Below, piece after piece: positions 16,271 to 24,913 of a stretch of 64,000 nucleotides of DNA. The DNA is from CAZNGF01 sp964572855 (lineage in GTDB: Bacteria; Bipolaricaulota; Bipolaricaulia; RBG-16-55-9; JAJCYT01). Location of the stretch: positions 5,984 to 69,983 of the forward strand of contig CAZNGF010000006.1 in NCBI GenBank assembly GCA_964572855.1, written 5' to 3'. The notes under the pieces are model-generated. The model was not told the DNA's origin and searched no databases. It worked only from the letters and a program-made list of their open reading frames with translations. Made by a program: the position numbers and the translations under genes. Position 1 is the first letter of the stretch; each line of letters starts with the position of its first letter.

Positions 16271-18135
16271 GTCCCCTGGGGCTGGCCCTTGGGCTTGGGA
16301 CCGCCCAGGAGCGTGTCGAGCTGTTCGGCCTCCAGCGTTTCGACCTCGAGCAGCTTTTTGGCCACGACGTGCAGCGCGTCCAGGTTGCCTCTAAGCAACT
16401 CGACCGCCCGCTTGTAGCACGTCTCGATGATGCCCTTGATCTCCTTGTCGACCAGCGAGGACATGGCCTCGCTGTGCTCGTGGTTGAGCACCAGGTCCTG
16501 GCCCAAAAAGACGTTGCCGTTCTCGCGAGCCAGGTTGACCGGACCGACGGACTCGCTCATGCCGTAGCTCACCACCATGCGCTTGGCCAAGTCCGTGGCC
16601 TTGCGCAGGTCGTCGAAGGCGCCCGTGCTGATCTCGTCGAACACGACGTCCTCGGCCGCGCGCCCGCCCAGGATGCCGGTGAGCCGTTGCAGCAGCTCCT
16701 CCTGGGTGTAGAGGTGCTTGTCCTCCTCGGGGATGGAGAGCGTGTAGCCCAGCGCGGCGTCGCCGCGCGGGACGATGGTGACGCGGTGCACGGGGTCGGC
16801 CTTAGGCAAGAGCCTGCCGACCAGGGCGTGGCCGGCCTCGTGGTAGGCGATCTTGACCTTCTCCTCGTCGTTGATGAGGTGGCTCTTGCGCTCGATGCCG
16901 GCGATCACGCGGTCGATGGCGTCTTCGAAGTCCTGCATCGAGATCTGCTTGTGTCCGCGACGCGCGGCCAGCAGCGCGGCCTCGTTGCACAGGTTCTGCA
17001 GGTCGGCGCCCACGAAGCCCGGCGTGCGGCGCGCCAGCAATTGCAGGTCGACGTCGTCGGCCAGCTTCTTGGTGTGGGCGTGCACGCCCAGGATGGCCTC
17101 GCGCCCGCGCACGTCCGGGGCCGGGACCGAGATCTTGCGGTCGAAGCGACCCGGGCGCAACAGCGCGGCGTCCAGGATGTCGGGCCGGTTGGTGGCCGCG
17201 ATGATGATGACGTGTTCGTTCTTCTCGAAGCCGTCCATCTCGCTCAGGAGCTGATTCAGGGTCTGCTCGCGCTCGTCGTGGCCGCCGCCGATGCCGGCGC
17301 CGCGCTTGCGGCCCACGGCGTCGATCTCGTCGATGAACACGATCGTGCCGCGCTGGCCCTTGGCCTCCTCCTTGGCGCGCTTGAACAGGTCGCGCACGCG
17401 CGCGGCCCCCACGCCCACGAACATCTCGACGAAGTCCGAGCCCGAGATGGTGAAGAACGGCACGCCCGCCTCGCCCGCGATCGCGCGGGCCAACAGGGTC
17501 TTGCCCGTGCCGGGCGAGCCCACCAGCAGCACGCCCTTGGGGATCTGCGCGCCGATCTCGGTGAACTTCTGCGGGTGGCGCAGGTAGTCCACGATCTCGG
17601 AGACCTCTTCCTTGACCTCGTCGATGCCGGCCACGTCCTGGAACGAGACCTCGGGGTACTCCTTGTTGACGAGCTTGGCCTGGCTGCGCGAGAACGAGAG
17701 CGCGTTGGCGCCCTCGCCCTGCATGCGCCGCATCATGTAGATCCAGATAAACACCAACAGCAAGATGGGCAGGACCGAGATCAGCACCGAGAGGAGCCAG
17801 GAGGGGTCTTCCGGGTTCTCGCCGTTGACCACGACGTCGTTGGCCAGCAGCGTCTCGACCAGCTGGCCGTCCTCCAGCGGGAGCACGGTCTTGAACTGGT
17901 CGCCGTTTTGGAGCCGGCCCTCGATCTCGTTGCCGCGGATGGTCACCTCGACGACCTGGCCGCCCTTGACCTGGGCGATGAACTCGGAGTAGGTCATGTC
18001 CGCGCGGGAATCCGACTCGCCGAACAACTGCTGCAGCAGGATGAGCGAGAAGATCACCGCGATGATGACGAACGCGATGTTGCGGAAGTTGCGGTTGCGG
18101 CGCTGGAAGTCCTCGGCCCGCTTGGGATCCTTCAA
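16267..18135 (-). CDS. ftsH: ATP-dependent zinc metalloprotease FtsH
   Basis: Membrane-bound AAA+ protease for quality control of membrane proteins and regulators. 622 residues from a TTG start chosen because AAGGAGA lies about 7 bases upstream. Two membrane helices (about residues 20-38 and 108-130) bracket a small external domain. The AAA module shows GSPGTGKT, VFIDEIDAVG and a second region of homology ending LLRPGRFDRKI; the protease site is HEAGH. It ends GPKPKGQPQG. dxr overlaps its stop, and a good promoter lies 54-82 bases upstream of the start. Confidence 0.97.
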   Translation of the reverse strand: MKDPKRAEDFQRRNRNFRNIAFVIIAVIFSLILLQQLFGESDSRADMTYSEFIAQVKGGQVVEVTIRGNEIEGRLQNGDQFKTVLPLEDGQLVETLLANDVVVNGENPEDPSWLLSVLISVLPILLLVFIWIYMMRRMQGEGANALSFSRSQAKLVNKEYPEVSFQDVAGIDEVKEEVSEIVDYLRHPQKFTEIGAQIPKGVLLVGSPGTGKTLLARAIAGEAGVPFFTISGSDFVEMFVGVGAARVRDLFKRAKEEAKGQRGTIVFIDEIDAVGRKRGAGIGGGHDEREQTLNQLLSEMDGFEKNEHVIIIAATNRPDILDAALLRPGRFDRKISVPAPDVRGREAILGVHAHTKKLADDVDLQLLARRTPGFVGADLQNLCNEAALLAARRGHKQISMQDFEDAIDRVIAGIERKSHLINDEEKVKIAYHEAGHALVGRLLPKADPVHRVTIVPRGDAALGYTLSIPEEDKHLYTQEELLQRLTGILGGRAAEDVVFDEISTGAFDDLRKATDLAKRMVVSYGMSESVGPVNLARENGNVFLGQDLVLNHEHSEAMSSLVDKEIKGIIETCYKRAVELLRGNLDALHVVAKKLLEVETLEAEQLDTLLGGPKPKGQPQGT

Positions 18136-18188
18136 AGGCGAATCTCCTTCGTGTGCGGCGGTTCCTCGTCTCGATTCCGACGCAATCG

Positions 18189-18217
18189 ATTGTACCACGC
18201 CGACGGATACCCGTCAA
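18189..18217 (-). promoter_or_regulatory. sigma-70-type promoter of ftsH-dxr
   Basis: On the minus strand, TTGACG (18217-18212), a 17-base spacer and TACAAT (18194-18189). It matches the housekeeping consensus at 5/6 and 5/6 positions and lies 54 bases before the ftsH start. Confidence 0.7.
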
Positions 18218-18314
18218 ATTGACCATTCCTTCTCGTTTTTCGTGCGTGCCGCCTTCGCCGCCCGTTGCGGGAAGGGAAAAACGCTCGACCTTTAGGCGCT
18301 TTGCGCGGTGGGGC

Positions 18315-18941
18315 TTACACGCGGCGCAGCTCGACCACGCGCTCGATCTTGGCGCGCACGAGGTCGACGGCCACGCGGTTGAGCCCCTCGGGGATGATGA
18401 TGTCGGCGCGTGCCTTGGTGGGCTCGACGAACGCCTCGTGCATGGGCTTGACGGTCTCGCGGTACTGGCGCATGACCGAGTCCATCGTGCGGCTGCGCTC
18501 GCGGGTGTCGCGCGCCAGGCGGCGCAGCACGCGCTCGTCGGCCTCGGCGTCGACGTAGACCTTCAAGTCGAGCCGGTGCGTGAGCTCGTCGCCGTAGAGC
18601 GCCAGGATGCCTTCGACCACCACGATGTGGCCCGGGTGGAGCCGGATGCTCTTGTCCAGCCGTTTGTGGCGCGTGAAGTCGTAGACCGGCATGTCGATGG
18701 GCTCGCCGACGCGCAGTTGATCCAGGTGGTCGATCAGGAGTTCCCACTCGAAGGCGTCGGGGTGGTCGTAGTTGATCCCCTCGCGCTGCTCGAAAGGGAG
18801 GTGCTTCATGTCGCGGTAGTAGCTGTCGAGCGGGACGATGGTGACCCAGTCGTCCGGGATGCCGTCGACCAGGGCGCGGGCGATCGTGGTCTTGCCGCTG
18901 CCCGTGCCGCCGGCGATCCCCATGAAAAACACGTCGCTCAC
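18315..18941 (-). CDS. udk: uridine kinase
   Basis: Phosphorylates uridine and cytidine to UMP and CMP in pyrimidine salvage. 208 residues from GTG 18941, which has AGGAGGTG just upstream; longer in-frame versions would add a non-family extension. The P-loop is GIAGGTGSGKTTIA near residue 8. The family blocks PLDSYYRDM, NYDHPDAFEWELLIDHLDQL, VYDFTRHKR, VVVEGILALY and DTRERSRTMDSVMRQYRETV are all present. It stands alone on the minus strand. Confidence 0.95.
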   Translation of the reverse strand: MSDVFFMGIAGGTGSGKTTIARALVDGIPDDWVTIVPLDSYYRDMKHLPFEQREGINYDHPDAFEWELLIDHLDQLRVGEPIDMPVYDFTRHKRLDKSIRLHPGHIVVVEGILALYGDELTHRLDLKVYVDAEADERVLRRLARDTRERSRTMDSVMRQYRETVKPMHEAFVEPTKARADIIIPEGLNRVAVDLVRAKIERVVELRRV

Positions 18942-19034
18942 ACCGCACCTCCTGGCAAGTCCTGGGGTCAGTGTACCCCTGGCGGTGCGGGACGTCCACA
19001 CCGGACTTCCGGGGCGCGGGGCGGCCGCAACGCG

Positions 19035-19062
19035 TTGTGATTCGCGCCCGAGCGGGTATAGT
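19035..19062 (+). promoter_or_regulatory. sigma-70-type promoter upstream of the zinc-ribbon gene
   Basis: TTGTGA (19035-19040), a 16-base spacer and TATAGT (19057-19062). It would leave a leader of about 170 bases before ATG 19241. I found no riboswitch fold or leader peptide in that leader. Confidence 0.5.
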
Positions 19063-19240
19063 GTTGCACGGCAAATCACCCCGATCCAACACAAAGCCCG
19101 CGCGGTTTTATCCCCGTCAGGCGGAGCGGCGGTGGCTTGCACATTCTGCCAAGAAAGGACGGTGAGGACGGTGGCTTGTCAAACGCGGAACGCCCGGCCC
19201 GCCGGGGCGCGATCCCGCACCGACAACCCACGGTCCATTC

Positions 19241-19534
19241 ATGTCGTTTAACTGCCAAATTTGCGGTCAACACTTCCGTAACGCGCCGATGCGCCAGGTC
19301 ACCCAGACCCGGCCCGTCACCTACGAGACCCAGATCATCAACGAGAAGGGACGTCAGATCGGGAACGTCAACTCGACCGGCTACGAGGTGTCCCGGGAGG
19401 TCGACGTCTGCGCCGACTGCGCCAGCAAGGAATCCAACGGCGCCGCCGCCCAGGCCGAGGGCAAGGTCGTCAAGAGCACGACCGTCAAGCAGAAGCGCAA
19501 GAAGTCCAAGGACAAGGACAAAGACAAGGACTGA
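19241..19534 (+). CDS. small zinc-ribbon-like protein with a charged tail
   Basis: 97 residues. Two CxxC knuckles (C5-QI-C8 and C57-AD-C60) about 50 residues apart suggest one zinc site. The segment between them is beta-rich and polar (RPVTYETQIINEKGRQIGNV). The last ~25 residues are almost purely Lys/Asp/Arg/Ser, ending in a KDKDKDKD repeat, probably disordered and possibly nucleic-acid or protein binding. No signal peptide. Convergent with the VOC gene downstream. I do not recognise a named family. Confidence 0.75.
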   Translation: MSFNCQICGQHFRNAPMRQVTQTRPVTYETQIINEKGRQIGNVNSTGYEVSREVDVCADCASKESNGAAAQAEGKVVKSTTVKQKRKKSKDKDKDKD

Positions 19535-19575
19535 GCACAGCCCGCGAGGCCTTCGATCGTGGCGGAAAGGCCTTG

Positions 19576-19977
19576 CTAGGCTGCAAGCCCCCAGATCCGG
19601 GGGGAGGCCAGCTCGATCGAGTTGCCGTCCGGGTCGCGAAAGTAGAGCGAGCGCCCGCCCTGGGGCCAGGCCACCTCGGCCTCTATCTCGACGCCAGCCG
19701 CTTGCAGATGCGCGCGCCAGCGGGGGAGGGCATCCTCGGCGGCGGCGAAGGCCACGTGCCCCGGCCCGCGCGCGCCGTGCGGGGGGATGTCGCCGTCGGC
19801 CTCGGCGGTGGCGTCGGGGTCGAACAGCAGGAACACGGCCCCCTCGCAGCGGAAGAAGACGTGCCGTTCGGGAGCGCGCGCGAGCACGGTCAGGCCGAGC
19901 ACGTCGCGGTAGAACGCTTCCGCTCGCCCAAGGTCGTCCACGTAGAGGCAGGTTTCCAGGACGCGGCAGGCGCGCAA
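19576..19977 (-). CDS. VOC-superfamily (glyoxalase/bleomycin-resistance fold) protein
   Basis: 133 residues, the usual size for a single VOC domain pair. CLYVDDLGRAEAFYRDVLGL at the N-terminus and YFRDPDGNSIELASPRIWGL at the C-terminus are the hallmark blocks of this metal-dependent fold. The central GPGHVAFAA supplies a candidate metal-binding His and the final block a Glu. Substrate cannot be inferred; the fold covers glyoxalases, dioxygenases and drug-binding proteins. It starts with TTG 12 bases after the stop of the preceding membrane gene, with GAGGGG upstream, so they are probably cotranscribed. Confidence 0.88.
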   Translation of the reverse strand: MRACRVLETCLYVDDLGRAEAFYRDVLGLTVLARAPERHVFFRCEGAVFLLFDPDATAEADGDIPPHGARGPGHVAFAAAEDALPRWRAHLQAAGVEIEAEVAWPQGGRSLYFRDPDGNSIELASPRIWGLAA

Positions 19978-19989
19978 GCGGATCGCCCC

Positions 19990-20463
19990 TCAGCGCGCCG
20001 CGGCCAGCGCGCCCACGGACCCGGACAGGTCGAGCTCTGAGCCCACGTTGTAGCCGGCGGTCGCGCCCAGCGCGCTCAGCAGCGGGACCCCGCCGATGAG
20101 CACCACCGGCCCCAGGTCCCCCGAGACAAACGGCCCGACGTTCTGCAACAGGGTGAGGGCCAGAAACCCCATCCCCTCGCCGGCCGCCCCGCCCACCAGT
20201 GCGAGCCAGACGTTGCCCTCGACGCCGTTGAGGTGGCCCACCAGGCTCACGCCGGCGGTCGCGCCCACCGGCGTCCCGATCAGGTAGCCCAGCGCCCCCG
20301 GGGCCAGGCAGGCCAGCCCGCCGTAGCTGTCGCCGGCGCCCACCGTGCTCAGGCAGGCGAAAAACCCGAGCAAAAAGCCGCCCACGCCGCCGCCCGCCGC
20401 GCCCAGCCAGCCGCCCAGCAGCTCGTAACCGAAAAACGTCCCCGGATCGATGACTTCCATCAC
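19990..20463 (-). CDS. glycine-rich multi-span membrane protein
   Basis: 157 residues with four or five glycine-rich hydrophobic stretches (GGWLGAAGGGVGGFLLGFFA, GALGYLIGTPVGATAGVSLV, GPVVLIGGVPLLSALGATAG). Glycine zippers of this type occur in small membrane or outer-envelope proteins. GGGAGG lies 7 bases before the GTG start; an ATG follows at once. No family recognised. It sits between a second small exported protein and the VOC gene on the same strand. Confidence 0.7.
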   Translation of the reverse strand: MMEVIDPGTFFGYELLGGWLGAAGGGVGGFLLGFFACLSTVGAGDSYGGLACLAPGALGYLIGTPVGATAGVSLVGHLNGVEGNVWLALVGGAAGEGMGFLALTLLQNVGPFVSGDLGPVVLIGGVPLLSALGATAGYNVGSELDLSGSVGALAAAR

Positions 20464-20506
20464 TCGAACCTCCCTTTGCAGTCAGAAAGCAGTGCTACGC
20501 AAACAG

Positions 20507-20538
20507 CCCCTTCTCCCTTTGAAAAGGGAAGGGGGGGG
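20507..20538. repeat. pyrimidine/purine hairpin repeat
   Basis: CCCCTTCTCCCTTT and AAAGGGAAGGGG form a near-perfect stem with a 2-4 base loop, just after the minus-strand gene that ends at 20556. Sequences of this type recur in many bacterial spacers as interspersed palindromes; it may also act as a terminator. Confidence 0.5.
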
Positions 20539-20555
20539 AATCCCGCAAAACCCGC

Positions 20556-20930
20556 TCATTCGTCCTCGATGCAGCCCAGCTCCCGCCCCCGCTCGCGCAT
20601 GGATTCGATGCGCTGGTTCGTCCACCAGAAGTCGAACAGCGAGACGGCCGTGCCGGCCGCGAAAAAGCCCACGATGACGAGCTTGGGGTCGAAGGGCAGT
20701 CCCAGGATGTCTTGTACGTCCAAAAAGGCCACGGCCCCGGCGAACAGGACGCCGCCGACCGCCGTGCCCACGGCGCGCTGCGCCCGCTCGGGCAGCGGCT
20801 CGAACTCCTCCTGCCACACGATGCAGTCGTAGGTGAAGGGCACGCCCAGGTCTTTGGGTTGGGCGACCAAGGGCTGCGCGCCCGCCGCGACCAAGCCGAG
20901 CAGCACCAGTGCGACCACCGTTGCTCTCAT
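20556..20930 (-). CDS. exported small membrane protein
   Basis: 124 residues. Cleavable signal peptide (VVALVLLGLVAAGAQPLVAQ), then a polar segment with one Cys (TYDCIVWQEEFEPLPERAQR), two hydrophobic helices (VGGVLFAGAVAFLDV; LVIVGFFAAGTAVSLFDFWW) and a charged tail ending in a second Cys (ELGCIEDE). The two Cys could pair outside the cytoplasm. A strong GAGGAGGGG ribosome site precedes ATG 20930. Family and function unknown. Confidence 0.75.
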   Translation of the reverse strand: MRATVVALVLLGLVAAGAQPLVAQPKDLGVPFTYDCIVWQEEFEPLPERAQRAVGTAVGGVLFAGAVAFLDVQDILGLPFDPKLVIVGFFAAGTAVSLFDFWWTNQRIESMRERGRELGCIEDE

Positions 20931-20985
20931 GTCCCCTCCTCGCGCCGTCGAAGGTAATGAGCGTCACGTTCGGGGGCAAGGTCGC

Positions 20986-21015
20986 TTGTCCGCCGCCGAG
21001 GGGATGTGGTATCTT
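20986..21015 (+). promoter_or_regulatory. sigma-70-type promoter for the IorA-like/GlcD-like pair
   Basis: TTGTCC (20986-20991), an 18-base spacer and TATCTT (21010-21015), 77 bases before the GTG at 21092. Confidence 0.45.
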
Positions 21016-21091
21016 GGACGCTTGGCGTCCGGTTGCCTCATCCTTCATCCCTTGCCGGACGCGTCAACCGCGCAACGAAGGAGGCATGTGC

Positions 21092-22591
21092 GTGAAGGGC
21101 GAACACGGTTTGGCCAAGACGTTGAAGGCAAACGGCGTGGCGCTGGCGGCGGGCGTGTACGGCGACCCGTGCACCGCGCTGCTGCGGGCGCTCAGTGAGG
21201 CCGGGGTGCCCGTCGAGGTGAGCGTCGAGGAGAAGAGCGCGCTGGCCCAGGCGCTCGGGGTCTCGGTGGCTGGTGGGCGTGCCGTGGTGGCCTTCAAGCA
21301 GGTGGGCGTCAACGTGGCCGCCGACGCGCTGGTGGGCGCGGCCACCCACGGGACGGGCGCGGGGCTGCTCGTGCTCGCCGGCGACGACCCCGGCGCGGCC
21401 AAGTCGACCAACGAGCAGGACTCGCGCTGGTACGCGCGCTTGAGCGAGCTGCCCGTGCTCACCCCGCACGACGCCGACGGCCTCGCGCGCGCGGCCGTCG
21501 AGGGGCTCGAGCTGTCCGAGACGCTCGGGCTGCCCGTCCTGCTCCAGCTCACGGCCCGGCTCACCCAGGACGAGGGCGAGGTGGGCGACTACACCGCAAA
21601 CACGACCGGCGCCTTCGACCGCGACCGGCCCTGGGGCCGCTTCATGCTGGAGCGGCACAAGTACCTGCACCAGGAAATCTATCCGCGGCTGCTCGAAACA
21701 ATCGAGGCGTCCGAGCTGCACCGGGTCACAAGCGGCGATGGCCCCGACGGCGCCATCTCGTGCGGCGGTGCGTCCCAACTGGTCCAGGTTCCAAACCACT
21801 TCGCGCTCGGCTACGCCTACCCGCTGCCCGAACGCAAGCTGGTCGACTATCTCAAGGGGCTGAAACGGGTCCTGATCGTCGAGGAGGTCGCGCCGGTCGT
21901 CGAGGAGGCCGTGCGCTCGCTGGCCCACGCGCACGGGATCGACGTTTCCGTGCTGGGCCGGCTCAGCGGCCACCTGCCGCGCGTGGGGGCCCTGACGGCC
22001 GAGGCCGTGGCCGGCGCCTTCGACCTCGAACCCGAGGGGTTGAACTTCGACGTGACCCAGGAGCCCAACCAGGGGATATTTCAGCTCCCCTGCGGCGGGT
22101 TCGAGCCGCTCTACCGCGCGCTCGACGCCGCGCTGCCGGAAGGGTACCCCGTGGCCGGCGACGTGGGCTGTTCCATCCTGCACGGCTACTTCCCGCCGCA
22201 GGTGGTGGACACGGCCTACGCGCTCGGGACGAGCGTGGCCACCGGCGCGGGCCTGAGCTTCAACGGGGACAAGGGCGTGGCGGTCGTGGGCGACACGGGC
22301 TTTTTGCACTCGGGGATCACCGCGCTGCTGAACGCCGCTGCGCACGGGCACGACCTGCTCGTCATCGTGCTCCACAACGGGATCGCCGGCATGACGCCGG
22401 GCCACCTGGACCTGCCCGGCATGGAGCGCATCCCCCTGTTGATCGAGGCCTGCGGCGTTGACGCACTCGACGAGCTCGACGTCGAGGCCGATTCGGAGGC
22501 CGACATGCGGGCGGCGATCGAGAAACGGCTCGGACAACGGGGCGTCCACGTCGTGCTCGCCCGCGGCCAGGGCCGGATCTGGGGGACGTGA
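21092..22591 (+). CDS. IorA-like thiamine-pyrophosphate enzyme without ferredoxin domain
   Basis: 499 residues, resembling the alpha subunit of indolepyruvate:ferredoxin oxidoreductase, which decarboxylates aryl pyruvates to acyl-CoA. Family blocks are clear: EVSVEEKSALAQALGVSVAG, VAFKQVGVNVAADALVGAA, VLAGDDPGAAKSTNEQDSR and the TPP site VVGDTGFLHSGITALLNAA with LHNGIAGMTPG. Canonical IorA is ~100 residues longer and ends in two 4Fe-4S clusters with many Cys; here that tail is absent and no IorB follows. GTG 21092 fits the AAGGAGG site better than the ATG six bases upstream. It overlaps the next gene by 1-4 bases, so the flavoprotein may be its electron partner. Confidence 0.85.
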   Translation: MKGEHGLAKTLKANGVALAAGVYGDPCTALLRALSEAGVPVEVSVEEKSALAQALGVSVAGGRAVVAFKQVGVNVAADALVGAATHGTGAGLLVLAGDDPGAAKSTNEQDSRWYARLSELPVLTPHDADGLARAAVEGLELSETLGLPVLLQLTARLTQDEGEVGDYTANTTGAFDRDRPWGRFMLERHKYLHQEIYPRLLETIEASELHRVTSGDGPDGAISCGGASQLVQVPNHFALGYAYPLPERKLVDYLKGLKRVLIVEEVAPVVEEAVRSLAHAHGIDVSVLGRLSGHLPRVGALTAEAVAGAFDLEPEGLNFDVTQEPNQGIFQLPCGGFEPLYRALDAALPEGYPVAGDVGCSILHGYFPPQVVDTAYALGTSVATGAGLSFNGDKGVAVVGDTGFLHSGITALLNAAAHGHDLLVIVLHNGIAGMTPGHLDLPGMERIPLLIEACGVDALDELDVEADSEADMRAAIEKRLGQRGVHVVLARGQGRIWGT

Positions 22592-23967
22592 TGCGCGCGC
22601 TCAGCGAGGCCCAGCTCGACGCGCTCCGGGGGCTGCTGCCGGCCGAGCGCCTGTCGCGGAACCAAAGCGAGCTGGCCGCGCACGCCCGCGACGAATCGGC
22701 GCACGACGAGTCCCCTCCCGACCTCGTCTTCTACGCGCGGACGACCGAGGAGATCGCGGCGCTGCTGCGCTACTGCAACGCCGAAAACATCCCGGTCACC
22801 CCCTGGGGCGCGGGCACGAGCCTGGAGGCCAACCCCGTGCCCCTGCGCGGCGGGGTCTCGCTGGACCTCGCGCGCATGGACAAAATCCTGGCGGTGCGCC
22901 CCGAGGATTTCCAGGTCACGGTCCAGCCCGGCGTCATCCTGCAGGATTTGAATGAAAAACTCAGCAAACACGGCCTGTTTTTCCCGCCCGACCCGGGCGC
23001 GCCCTGCTCGATCGGCGGCATGGTGGCCAACAACGCCGCCGGCATCCGCGCCATGAAGTACGGCGCCACCAAGGACTACGTGCTGCAGCTCGAGGTCGTG
23101 CTGGCCGGTGGGGAGGTCATCCGTTGCGGCACGCGCGCCATGCGCACCTCGTCCGGCTACGATCTCGTGCACCTGTTCATCGGCTCGGAGGGCACGCTGG
23201 GCGTCTTCAGCGAGGTCACGCTCAAGCTGGCCGGCATCCCGCCGGAGGTGGCGGCGGCTACGGCCTCGTTCCCCGACATGGAGCGAGCCAGCCGCGCCGT
23301 GGTCGAACTGGTGCAGGCGGGCCTGAACCCGGCCGCGCTCGAGCTGCTCGACCCGGTCACGGTGCGCGACGTCAACGCGTTCAAGGGGCTCGACCTGCCC
23401 GAGACGCCGCTGCTGTTTTTGGAGTTCAGCGGCACGGCGCCCGCGGTCGAGGAGGACGTGTCGCTGGCCCGGACCCTGTGCGAGGAGCACGGCGGCACGG
23501 ACTACCGCGCCGCGCACGGCCGCGATGAGCGCGACGCGCTCTGGGAAGCGCGCCACCACGTGGCCTACGCCGCCGCGGCCGCCAACCCCGGCAAGCGCTT
23601 CGTGGCCATGGACGTGGCCGTCCCCCTCAGCAAGTTCCCCGAAACGGTCGAGCTCGCGCGCGCGACGCTCTCGGCGCACGGGCTGGCCGGCCCCGTCTTT
23701 GGCCACGCCGGCGACGGCAACCTGCACGTCGTGATTTTCTACGGCGACGGCGAGCGGGAGAAGGTCCAGGCCGCCAACGACGCGATCGTCAACCGGGTCA
23801 TCGAGCTGGGCGGCACGGCCACGGGCGAGCACGGCGTGGGCGCGGGCAAGATCCATTTCATGGAGCAGGAACACGGCGCGGGCTACGCGCTCATGCGCCA
23901 GCTCAAGGACCTGCTCGATCCGCGCGGGATCCTGAATCCGGGCAAGATCTTCCCCACGCGAACTTGA
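22588..23967 (+). CDS. GlcD/D-lactate-dehydrogenase-type FAD oxidoreductase
   Basis: 459 residues, FAD_binding_4 plus FAD-oxidase C-terminal domain, as in glycolate oxidase GlcD and D-lactate dehydrogenases that oxidise 2-hydroxy acids. Seen: VTPWGAGTSLEANPVPLRGG (pyrophosphate loop), FPPDPGAPCSIGGMVANNAA, YGATKDYVLQLEVVLAGGEV, GSEGTLGVFSEVTLKL, FGHAGDGNLHVVIFYGDGE and GEHGVGAGK with the final DPRGILNPGK. GTG 22588 or ATG 22591 both overlap the upstream stop, so it is coupled to the IorA-like enzyme. A 2-hydroxy acid to 2-keto acid to decarboxylation series is the attractive inference. Confidence 0.92.
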   Translation: MMRALSEAQLDALRGLLPAERLSRNQSELAAHARDESAHDESPPDLVFYARTTEEIAALLRYCNAENIPVTPWGAGTSLEANPVPLRGGVSLDLARMDKILAVRPEDFQVTVQPGVILQDLNEKLSKHGLFFPPDPGAPCSIGGMVANNAAGIRAMKYGATKDYVLQLEVVLAGGEVIRCGTRAMRTSSGYDLVHLFIGSEGTLGVFSEVTLKLAGIPPEVAAATASFPDMERASRAVVELVQAGLNPAALELLDPVTVRDVNAFKGLDLPETPLLFLEFSGTAPAVEEDVSLARTLCEEHGGTDYRAAHGRDERDALWEARHHVAYAAAAANPGKRFVAMDVAVPLSKFPETVELARATLSAHGLAGPVFGHAGDGNLHVVIFYGDGEREKVQAANDAIVNRVIELGGTATGEHGVGAGKIHFMEQEHGAGYALMRQLKDLLDPRGILNPGKIFPTRT

Positions 23968-23993
23968 GGCGGGCAAGCGCAGCTCGACCGGCC

Positions 23994-24818
23994 CTAACGG
24001 AGCTTGCCCGTCAACGTGGTTTGCAACGCCTCAAGCTGGGGCCGCACCTGGCGCGCGACCTCGCCGGCTTGGCCGAAGTCCATGAAGGACACGCCGACGA
24101 TCTCGGGCTTGAAGTGGATGTCCGGCGCGCCTCGCTTCAGCTTCTCGTCCAGCAGGGCGCCTTGCAGGAGGTCGAGCGCGCGCAGGGCCGACTGGAGCGC
24201 GCTGGGGTTGTCGTCCTCGTCGCGGACGCGCCCGCTGCTCAGGTCGACGGCGACCGTCAGGTCGTGGTCCTCGCCCAGCGTGTCGTAGGGGAGCTGGCTG
24301 ACGACGCCCCCGTCGATGAGCAAACGCGCCCCCACCCGCACGGGCTTGAACAGCCCCGGCACGGCCATGCTCGCCTGGACGGCGGGCTGGAGCTCGCCGG
24401 AGGTGAAAACGACCTCCGTGCCCGCGCTGTAGTCCGTGGCCACGACCTTGAGCGGGAGCTCGAGCTGCTCGAAGGTCGTCAGCTCGAGCCGCTCGAACAG
24501 GCGGCCGATGAACCCGTCCGCGCTGATCACCCCGCCCCGGTCCCCCTCCAGCGCCAGGCCCCGCAGCCAGTCCAGCAAGCCCTCCCGCTTGGCCAAAACG
24601 TCCCGCCACGTGTCGTCCTCGGCGATCGTGCGCCGTTCGATCAGCGCGCGGATCTCGCGCCCCGACAGGCCCGAGGCGTAGAGCGCGCCCACCAGCGCGC
24701 CGATGCTCGTGCCGGCGATCGCGCTGGGGCGCACCCCCAGCTCGTCGAACAGCTCCAGCACAAGCGCGTGGGCCACGCCCCACACGCCGCCGCCTCCCAG
24801 GGCCAACCCGATACGCAT
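23994..24818 (-). CDS. patatin-like phospholipase
   Basis: 274 residues, the RssA/NTE-like bacterial patatin fold with a Ser-Asp dyad. The nucleophile lies in GTSIGALVGALYASG and the catalytic Asp in DGGVVSQLP. The oxyanion loop reads GGGGVWG, where relatives normally have an Arg (GGGGxRG), so one conserved contact is changed to Trp. The mid-region EDDTWRDVLAKREGLLDWLR is also typical. No signal peptide or membrane span: cytoplasmic lipid acyl hydrolase. GGAGG lies 7 bases before the ATG. Confidence 0.92.
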   Translation of the reverse strand: MRIGLALGGGGVWGVAHALVLELFDELGVRPSAIAGTSIGALVGALYASGLSGREIRALIERRTIAEDDTWRDVLAKREGLLDWLRGLALEGDRGGVISADGFIGRLFERLELTTFEQLELPLKVVATDYSAGTEVVFTSGELQPAVQASMAVPGLFKPVRVGARLLIDGGVVSQLPYDTLGEDHDLTVAVDLSSGRVRDEDDNPSALQSALRALDLLQGALLDEKLKRGAPDIHFKPEIVGVSFMDFGQAGEVARQVRPQLEALQTTLTGKLR

Positions 24819-24913
24819 CAGGACCTCCCGTCATTCCGTTGGTCGTTGGCGGGGCGAGTATAGCCCGGACGGGGCGTTGGAGACAGCCCCCGCGCCCCTT
24901 GGGTTGAGGCCTT

